A stretch of DNA of 5,314 bases from Clostridiales bacterium (lineage in GTDB: Bacteria; Bacillota; Clostridia; Oscillospirales; Oscillospiraceae): assembly GCA_017577345.1 (NCBI GenBank), contig PITX01000102.1, forward strand, positions 1 through 5,314, read 5' to 3'. The position numbers and the translations under genes were made by a program. The notes under the pieces were generated by a model. It was not told where the DNA came from and did not search any database. It saw only the letters and a program-made list of their open reading frames with translations. Shown in pieces: positions 1 through 4,273 of the stretch; position 1 is the stretch's first letter, and every line of letters starts with the position of its first letter.

Positions 1-258
1 GTACGGCTGTGCGGGAATGTTTTGCAGCAGCAGTTTTCCCTGCAGCGTATTCATGCGCCGCAGGGTATGCAGGACAACGGCGATGCCGCTGGAATCCATG
101 AAGCGCACATCCCGGAAATCAAGAATACAGCGCAGGGGCATATAGACATCGATCTTATCGGAGACGGTGTCCATGATCTCCTTTGCACTGTGGTGGTCGA
201 TCTCTCCGGTCAGTGCGATCGTGAGCTGTCGATCCTGCACAAAGCTTGTCAGTTTCAT
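1..258 (-). CDS. spoIIAA: Anti-sigma F factor antagonist SpoIIAA (STAS domain), 3' end outside window
   Basis: This is the first 86 residues of a STAS-domain anti-anti-sigma factor; the family is about 110-117 residues long, so roughly a quarter is missing beyond the left edge. In the known pathway, unphosphorylated SpoIIAA binds the anti-sigma kinase SpoIIAB and releases sigma F in the forespore; SpoIIAB inactivates it by phosphorylating a serine, and SpoIIE reverses this. Visible signatures are GEIDHHSA at residues 18-25, which closely resembles the SpoIIAA segment GELDHHTA, and FMDSSGIAVVL at 53-63, the phosphorylation loop. The likely phosphorylated serine is Ser57. The ATG at 256-258 is preceded by a strong GGGAGGGAGG ribosome binding site. 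Upstream lies a Spo0A-type promoter, which fits this identity. spoIIAB and sigF would be expected further left but are not in view. An RsbV-type paralogue is the main alternative. Confidence 0.8.
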   Translation of the reverse strand, partial: MKLTSFVQDRQLTIALTGEIDHHSAKEIMDTVSDKIDVYMPLRCILDFRDVRFMDSSGIAVVLHTLRRMNTLQGKLLLQNIPAQPY

Positions 259-282
259 GTTTTTCCTCCCTCCCAAAAGGTA

Positions 283-313
283 AACGCACATGGCATAAAA
301 GACCATGTGCGTT
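283..313. repeat. 11-bp perfect inverted repeat, 9-nt loop, at the spoIIAA transcript start
   Basis: AACGCACATGG at 283-293 is perfectly complementary to CCATGTGCGTT at 303-313, with loop CATAAAAGA. It lies just downstream of the predicted -10 box, so an RNA starting near 308 would still carry about 7 bp of the stem at its extreme 5' end. It could also be a weak terminator for the lipoprotein operon ending at 375, but the minus-strand T-run after it is interrupted (TTTACCTTTT). An operator site is a third possibility. Confidence 0.6.
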
Positions 314-314
314 C

Positions 315-348
315 AGTATACGATATTTTGTTTGCACGGTTTGTCGAA
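315..348 (-). promoter_or_regulatory. Probable Spo0A-activated sigma-A promoter of spoIIAA
   Basis: On the minus strand TTCGACA (348 to 342) is the exact complement of the 0A box TGTCGAA, consensus TGNCGAA. It overlaps a -35-like TCGACA, 5 of 6 matches to TTGACA. A good -10 box TATACT lies at 320 to 315. The spacer is 21 nt (22 if TTCGAC is taken as the hexamer), too long for ordinary sigma-A promoters but typical of the Spo0A~P-activated spoIIE and spoIIG promoters of Bacillus subtilis. The predicted start is near 308, about 50 nt before the spoIIAA ATG. I see no convincing sigma-H elements. Elements are read from the sequence; activation by Spo0A is inference. Confidence 0.68.
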
Positions 349-374
349 AGGAGCTTGCCCGATCGCTTTTTCTG

Positions 375-1673
375 TTATGGGGCAAACCAGTTGGGATCGG
401 ATTGATGGACAAGGCGCAGGCCGCTGTTTTGGTAGTCCGGCGTGATTCCCTCCACCAAAAGCTCTACCGTGTCAATCTCCGGAAGAGCGCAGAGCGTTGC
501 CACGATGCTGCGGACGGCAAGCTGCTGTGCCTGTCCGTTCTCACAGCCGCTTAAAAATTCGCCGGTCAGGTCAATCACACAGTTTGTTTCCTCAATGCGC
601 AGGGACAGCACCTTCGTTCCCTCGGGGATACAGCGATGCAGTCCGTTCATTTCGGAATAAGAAAACAGCGCGTCAATGACGGCTGCGGCGAGGCTCTGCT
701 CCTCTTTCATCTCCGGCATCATCGGAATGGCGGGCAGCAGACCGTCATCGGTAGAAAGCGGATAGAGTGTGACATCGGCGGTGTCCCTGCCGGCGGGGGT
801 AAAAATCAGACGCTCATCACGCAGAACACCGGCGGAAATATCCATCTGACCGAGCTTTTCAAGCGGTGCGCCCGAGACCCAGAGGTCAACGGTGGTAATC
901 TCCGGGAGCTCCGTCAGGGAATTGACGATGGAATAGACCGCCATGCGCTCCGCGGCAAAGCTCTCCGGCAATGTTTCTCCGAAAGCGGAGGAAAGATTGA
1001 CGGTGCAGACACCGTTTTCCACACGAATGTCGAGCAGCTCTGTGCCGGGGGCGATGCAGGCGTTTTTTCCGCTTTGCAGAAGCTGCTGCACGATAAAGGC
1101 AGGCTTCTCCGCGGCGCCCATGGCAGGCACACCCTGCGTCTGCGCGACCAGATAACGCAGTTCCGTGTCGGGATAATAGAGAACGACAAGCTCCTCCTGC
1201 GGAAGCATGCCGGTATCGAGCAGGAGAATATCATTTTCTGTCAGAACGACAGGATCTCTTTGCCCGGGTACGGAAACGGAAATGCGGCGGATGCCGTCAA
1301 GCTGCAACAGTGTTTTTGCAAGGCAGGCACAGCTGAGGGAGCATTCCAGCGGTGTCGTGCTTGTACCGCTGAATACGATCACGGCTGTCGTGTTGCGCAT
1401 CAGCACCGATTGCAGACGCCAACTGCCCGGTGTGACGGAGCGGGAATTATCCGGCACAGGGGAGGACAGATAATCCGTCACCAGCTCACGCAGAGAAAAC
1501 TGTGTTGCTTCCTGCGGTGCCTGTGCGCTGCAAATCACGCCGTTTTCCCTGACAGACAGGGAAGCGGCAGGGTAATAATAAGAAAATTCAGCTTCGTCGG
1601 TCAATACCTCCGGCTGTGCACAGGCACAGAGCAGCAGGAGGCACAAAAGCAGACAAAGTAAACGGTATTTCAT
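375..1673 (-). CDS. GerMN-domain lipoprotein (two clear GerMN modules plus one degenerate)
   Basis: This is a predicted exported lipoprotein of 432 residues. Residues 1-17 form a short hydrophobic Leu/Cys-rich signal peptide ending in the lipobox LCAC, so Cys18 is the likely lipidated residue. Two GerMN modules are clear, at about 162-270 and 300-410. Each has an opening YYP/LYP strand, a helix ending in LL or LF, a (I)APGT or IPEGT turn, a V(N/D)L strand with a following F, and a closing LPEI..V.L.V.G segment. Residues 30-137 follow the same plan in weaker form. GerMN proteins include GerM of Bacillus (forespore envelope, germination) and LpqB of Actinobacteria. The start ATG overlaps the kinase stop as ATGA and has GAGGAGG at 1681-1687, 7 nt upstream, so translation is probably coupled. 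It is the last gene of the operon. Its position suggests an extracytoplasmic accessory of the kinase; that role is inferred. Confidence 0.85.
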   Translation of the reverse strand: MKYRLLCLLLCLLLLCACAQPEVLTDEAEFSYYYPAASLSVRENGVICSAQAPQEATQFSLRELVTDYLSSPVPDNSRSVTPGSWRLQSVLMRNTTAVIVFSGTSTTPLECSLSCACLAKTLLQLDGIRRISVSVPGQRDPVVLTENDILLLDTGMLPQEELVVLYYPDTELRYLVAQTQGVPAMGAAEKPAFIVQQLLQSGKNACIAPGTELLDIRVENGVCTVNLSSAFGETLPESFAAERMAVYSIVNSLTELPEITTVDLWVSGAPLEKLGQMDISAGVLRDERLIFTPAGRDTADVTLYPLSTDDGLLPAIPMMPEMKEEQSLAAAVIDALFSYSEMNGLHRCIPEGTKVLSLRIEETNCVIDLTGEFLSGCENGQAQQLAVRSIVATLCALPEIDTVELLVEGITPDYQNSGLRLVHQSDPNWFAP

Positions 1674-3109
1674 TCCGCATCCTCCTCATACAGCGGGAAG
1701 GTGACAGTAAAGACCGTGCCGCCCTCTAAGCCTGCGCTGACGCTGACAGTGCCGAAGTTGCGTACCGCCATGTCATGTACAATGGAAAGCCCCAGACCTG
1801 CACCGCCTGCGGCACGCGAACGCGCCTTATCTACGCGATAGAAGCGTTCAAAGATGTGCTCCATGGCCTCCTGCGGGATGCCTACGCCGGTGTCTGCCAC
1901 GGTCAGCACCACATCCTCCCCGTCTTTTGTCAGGTCAAGACGGACGCTGCCGCCGTCGCGGTTGTATTTGATCGCGTTTTCTGTCAGATTGAACACGACC
2001 TGATACAGGTCGTCCTCCACAGTCATAACAGTGCAACCGTCGGCAAGCGTGCTGTCGATCGTGATGCCGCGCAGGTCTGCCAGCGGCATGAGCATACGGG
2101 TAACCTTGCGCACCGTCGCTGCCGCATCAATGATTTCGCGCTCATCCTCTACGGCACTGTCCAGTCGCGTCAGCGTCAGGAGCTTCTGCGAAAGCCGCCC
2201 CAGACGGTCGGCCTCTCTGCCGATGTCACCGATGAATTCGCGCTCGGTAGAGGCATCCATTTCGTTTTGGAGGATGGAGTCGGACAGCAGCTTAATAGAT
2301 GCCAGCGGTGTTTTCAGTTCATGTGAGGCATCAGAGACAAACTGACGGCGTATCTGCTCCGATTCCTCCAACCGCTCCGCCAGATTGTTGAATTCGCGTC
2401 CCAGATGAACCAACTCATCGTGACCGCGCAGTTGCACCTTGTGGCTGTAATCGCCCTCACGCATCATGCGGACGGAATGGAGGATTCGCCTAATTCGACG
2501 GGAGAAGGCAGTGGAGAACAGCAGCGAAATCAGAATGACGCCTGACTCCAACGCAATGGAGATGCGGAGCACATTGGTCTGCAGGGCGTCAATCAGTTCT
2601 GCCTGATCGGTGTCATACTGCATCAGATAGACTGCGCCGAGCACCTGCCCGCCGCGCATCAGGGGCATGGCAACGCGGCTTTCGATCGCGCCGTCGGCAT
2701 TCGTGCTGTAAAAGACATCCTGCCCCTCCAGTGCAGTTACCAGCTCAGGGAACAGAAGCAGCTTTCCCTCGGCGTTGCCGATTTCCAGTGAGTCATAGAG
2801 CGCCACACCCGAAGCATCCGTAACAACGGTGCGTGTCGTGCGCAGATCGTCCAGAGAATTGATCGCAAGCTCTGTATCGGGTGAGGAAAGATCCTCGAGC
2901 TGAAGCAGCGCAGTCGTCATTAACTGCGCTTTTTCCTCCAATGACTGCTGCTGTGCACGGAAAATCATGCGCCGCATCGTCGATGAGGTGTAGATATTCA
3001 AAAGAAAGAGCACCACTGCGGTGATGAGAATGTAGGCGATCGCAAAGCGCAGCTGGGAGCTGCGCAGAAACAGCGACAGCTTTCTATCAGGCTTTGAAAT
3101 AATACCCAA
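1670..3109 (-). CDS. Two-component sensor histidine kinase (PhoR/WalK-like, HAMP)
   Basis: This is a membrane sensor kinase of 479 residues. Domains in order: a first membrane helix at about 20-40, an extracytoplasmic sensor region at about 41-185 that looks PAS/Cache-like (TVVTDASGVALYDS near 94-107), a second helix at about 186-203, HAMP at about 204-252, the dimerisation/phosphoacceptor domain with SHELKTPL (phospho-accepting His263), and an ATPase domain. The ATPase domain has all boxes: N box NLTENAIKY (374-382), G1 DTGVGI (406-411), F box ERFYRVDKARS (421-431) and G2 GAGLGLSIV (436-444). All catalytic elements therefore look intact. The start is a TTG inside the regulator gene, overlapping it by 23 bp; no ATG or GTG gives a better N terminus, and a stop lies just upstream in frame. 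The stop overlaps the lipoprotein start. The layout matches PhoR and WalK kinases, but the signal cannot be read from sequence; an envelope cue is inferred from the neighbours. Confidence 0.95.
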   Translation of the reverse strand: MGIISKPDRKLSLFLRSSQLRFAIAYILITAVVLFLLNIYTSSTMRRMIFRAQQQSLEEKAQLMTTALLQLEDLSSPDTELAINSLDDLRTTRTVVTDASGVALYDSLEIGNAEGKLLLFPELVTALEGQDVFYSTNADGAIESRVAMPLMRGGQVLGAVYLMQYDTDQAELIDALQTNVLRISIALESGVILISLLFSTAFSRRIRRILHSVRMMREGDYSHKVQLRGHDELVHLGREFNNLAERLEESEQIRRQFVSDASHELKTPLASIKLLSDSILQNEMDASTEREFIGDIGREADRLGRLSQKLLTLTRLDSAVEDEREIIDAAATVRKVTRMLMPLADLRGITIDSTLADGCTVMTVEDDLYQVVFNLTENAIKYNRDGGSVRLDLTKDGEDVVLTVADTGVGIPQEAMEHIFERFYRVDKARSRAAGGAGLGLSIVHDMAVRNFGTVSVSAGLEGGTVFTVTFPLYEEDAE

Positions 3110-3761
3110 CTCCCCACTTGGTCATAAAGTATTCCGGCTCTGCCGGAACGGTCTCCAGCTTTTCACGGATCCTGCGGATATGGACATCCACCGTGCGGAT
3201 GTCGCTGCGGTATTCATAGCCCCAGATCAGATCCAGCAGGTTTTCGCGCGAATAGACGCGGTTCGGATTACGGATCAGAAGCTCCACCACATCGAATTCC
3301 CTTGCCGTCAGCTCGACAGGAACACCGTTTTTGTAGACATTGCGCTCCTGCGTATCCACCGTGAGCTGACCGACCGTAATACGGTTGCGTGCACTCTCCA
3401 GACCGCCGCTTCTGCGCAGCAACGCACGGATGCGCGACTTGAGTTCCAGAATATTGAACGGCTTGGTCAGATAGTCGTCTGCACCCTGCTCAAAGCCAAG
3501 CAGTATGTCCATATCCTGCGTTCTGGCGGTAAGCATGATGATCGGCACATCCGAAAACTCACGGATACGGCGGCAGGCCTCCATACCGTCAATTTCCGGC
3601 ATCATCACCTCCAGGACGACCAGGCGGATCTCCGGATTGTGCGCCAGCTCAATTGCCTCACGGCCGTTGGTGCCGGTGACGACCTCATAGCCGTCGTTCT
3701 GCAAATTGAATTTTATTCCCTTGACGAGCAGCTCTTCGTCGTCAACTACCAGTATCTTCAT
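3087..3761 (-). CDS. OmpR/PhoB-family response regulator with Glu at the phospho-acceptor site
   Basis: This is a response regulator and transcription factor of 224 residues. The receiver spans about 2-117 and the winged-helix DNA-binding domain about 126-222, ending in the usual wing segment TKWGVGYYF. Receiver landmarks are present: acidic pocket Asp7/Asp8, Thr78 in MLTAR, and Lys100 in LTKPF. The residue at the phospho-acceptor position, however, is Glu51 (VLEVMMPEIDG where relatives read LLDVMMP); the codon GAG is at 3609-3611. The residue five before it is Arg46, where Asp is usual. Asp-to-Glu can act as a partial phosphomimic in some regulators (reported for NtrC), so this protein may be constitutively active, weakly responsive, or regulated otherwise. 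The ATG has GGAGGAAG at 3765-3772 and lies inside the end of the ComEA-like gene (20-bp overlap). Its partner is the kinase immediately downstream. DNA target sites are unknown; autoregulation of the operon promoter is plausible but not shown. Confidence 0.95.
   Translation of the reverse strand: MKILVVDDEELLVKGIKFNLQNDGYEVVTGTNGREAIELAHNPEIRLVVLEVMMPEIDGMEACRRIREFSDVPIIMLTARTQDMDILLGFEQGADDYLTKPFNILELKSRIRALLRRSGGLESARNRITVGQLTVDTQERNVYKNGVPVELTAREFDVVELLIRNPNRVYSRENLLDLIWGYEYRSDIRTVDVHIRRIREKLETVPAEPEYFMTKWGVGYYFKA
3107..3117 (-). promoter_or_regulatory. Unusually close ribosome binding site and TTG start of the histidine kinase
   Basis: On the minus strand GTGGGGAG (3117 to 3110) directly abuts the TTG start at 3109-3107, leaving almost no spacer. 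An in-frame TGA lies a few codons upstream, so the protein cannot begin earlier. The next codons include ATT at 3103-3101, which would sit 6 nt from the Shine-Dalgarno sequence but would be a very rare start. Translation is most likely coupled to that of the regulator, whose stop is 20 nt downstream of this start. The exact start is uncertain by a few residues. Confidence 0.5.
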
Positions 3762-4152
3762 GGTCTTCCTCCACTGTCACAAAATTGCGGATCATTTCAA
3801 AACGGCCTTCGCCGATGCCCTCTACATTCATCAGTGCTTCCACGCAGGAGAAGCTCCCTTGCTTTTGGCGGTAGTCAAGAATTCTCTGCGCAAGTGTCTC
3901 ACCGATGCCGGGCAGGGAGGTCAGTTCATCCAGCGTTGCCGTATTGATATTGATGACCGTTTTGAGTGTACGCTCCGGAATCACGGACGGATCGACGCCG
4001 ATCATGCGTTCGGGCACGGACACGCCGCTTTTCTCCGTGATGATCCTCTGCGTACCGTCCGGTGCGCCCCTTCCGCGGGACATCCCGAAACAGAACGCAA
4101 AGAAAATGCAGACGATGGCAAGCAGCAGCCATACGGTTTTGATATGTTTCAT
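3742..4152 (-). CDS. Small membrane-anchored ComEA-like helix-hairpin-helix protein
   Basis: This is a protein of 136 residues with a single N-terminal membrane helix or uncleaved signal (about 7-23), a polar linker at about 24-64, and a ComEA-type DNA-binding domain at 67-127. The domain opens with ININTA, followed by two helix-hairpin-helix motifs, LPGIGETLAQRI (80-91) and VEGIGEGRFEMI (110-121). In the known ComEA family this domain binds double-stranded DNA outside the membrane during transformation. Full ComEA of Bacillus is about 205 residues and has an SLBB domain before the HhH region; that domain is absent here. I chose the ATG at 4150-4152 because AGAGGA (4160-4165) lies 7 nt upstream. 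An earlier in-frame ATG at 4210-4212 lies upstream of the predicted transcript start and has no ribosome binding site. It is the first gene of the operon and overlaps the regulator by 20 bp. No other competence gene is visible, so a role in DNA uptake is not established. Confidence 0.88.
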   Translation of the reverse strand: MKHIKTVWLLLAIVCIFFAFCFGMSRGRGAPDGTQRIITEKSGVSVPERMIGVDPSVIPERTLKTVININTATLDELTSLPGIGETLAQRILDYRQKQGSFSCVEALMNVEGIGEGRFEMIRNFVTVEEDHEDTGS

Positions 4153-4174
4153 CGTCTTTTCCTCTGCATGTCCG

Positions 4175-4202
4175 TTGACACGGGCAAGTTTTTTGATATA
4201 AT
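4175..4202 (+). promoter_or_regulatory. Consensus sigma-A promoter of the D-Ala-D-Ala carboxypeptidase gene
   Basis: A perfect -35 TTGACA (4175-4180) is followed after 16 nt by a perfect -10 TATAAT (4197-4202), with a TGn extension (TGA). The predicted start is near 4209, giving a leader of about 65 nt to the ATG at 4274. It faces the operon promoter and starts at almost the same base pair, so the two cannot be occupied by polymerase at once. Confidence 0.8.
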
Positions 4203-4214
4203 ATATACACATGA

Positions 4215-4244
4215 ATTATACCACAGCTTGACTGCCCGCGGCAA
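4215..4244 (-). promoter_or_regulatory. Sigma-A promoter of the comEA-like/regulator/kinase/lipoprotein operon
   Basis: On the minus strand the -10 box is a perfect TATAAT (4220 to 4215) with a TGn extension (TGG) immediately upstream. A -35 TTGCCG (4244 to 4239; 4 of 6 matches) sits 18 nt away. The predicted start is near 4208, giving a leader of about 56 nt to the chosen ATG at 4152. This placement argues against the earlier ATG at 4212. The -35 overlaps one arm of the inverted repeat at 4236-4260. Confidence 0.65.
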
Positions 4245-4260
4245 TCCCAAACTGCCGCGG
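4236..4260. repeat. 8-bp GC-rich inverted repeat next to the carboxypeptidase ribosome binding site
   Basis: CCGCGGCA (4236-4243) and TGCCGCGG (4253-4260) are perfectly complementary, with a 9-nt loop. In the plus-strand transcript this is a strong hairpin ending 2 nt before the GGGAG ribosome binding site (4263-4267). The loop contains TCCCA (4245-4249), complementary to TGGGA (4262-4266) in that site, so an alternative pairing is possible. On DNA the repeat also overlaps the minus-strand -35 box and could be an operator. There is no T-run, so it is not a terminator. Confidence 0.6.
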
Positions 4261-4273
4261 ATGGGAGATATTT

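Noticed and set aside
283..313. Strong intrinsic terminator for the lipoprotein operon
   Set aside because: The stem is good, but the minus-strand T-run is interrupted and the element sits downstream of the spoIIAA -10 box, so it is listed as an inverted repeat instead.
315..380. Sigma-H promoter upstream of spoIIAA, as in Bacillus
   Set aside because: No AGGA-type -35 with a GAAT-type -10 at suitable spacing could be found. The sigma-A TATACT plus 0A box fits better.
636..1661. A 341-codon plus-strand open frame opposite the lipoprotein gene
   Set aside because: It is antisense to a protein with a clear signal peptide and domains. Its translation has no recognisable domain and a composition typical of a shadow frame (many Arg, His, Gln, Cys).
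1775..2326. Plus-strand open frame opposite the histidine kinase
   Set aside because: It is complementary to the conserved kinase ATPase and dimerisation regions and has no recognisable domain or ribosome binding site of note.
3180..3947. Plus-strand open frame opposite the response regulator
   Set aside because: It is antisense to the conserved receiver and DNA-binding domains, and the translation shows no family signature.
4153..4212. Earlier ATG at 4210-4212 as the start of the ComEA-like protein
   Set aside because: It lies upstream of the predicted transcript start near 4208, directly follows the -10 box and has no ribosome binding site. The ATG at 4152 has AGAGGA at proper spacing.
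4236..4266. H-type pseudoknot between the leader hairpin loop and the ribosome binding site
   Set aside because: The connecting loop across the 8-bp stem would be a single nucleotide (4261), too short to span it. Only a mutually exclusive alternative pairing is feasible.
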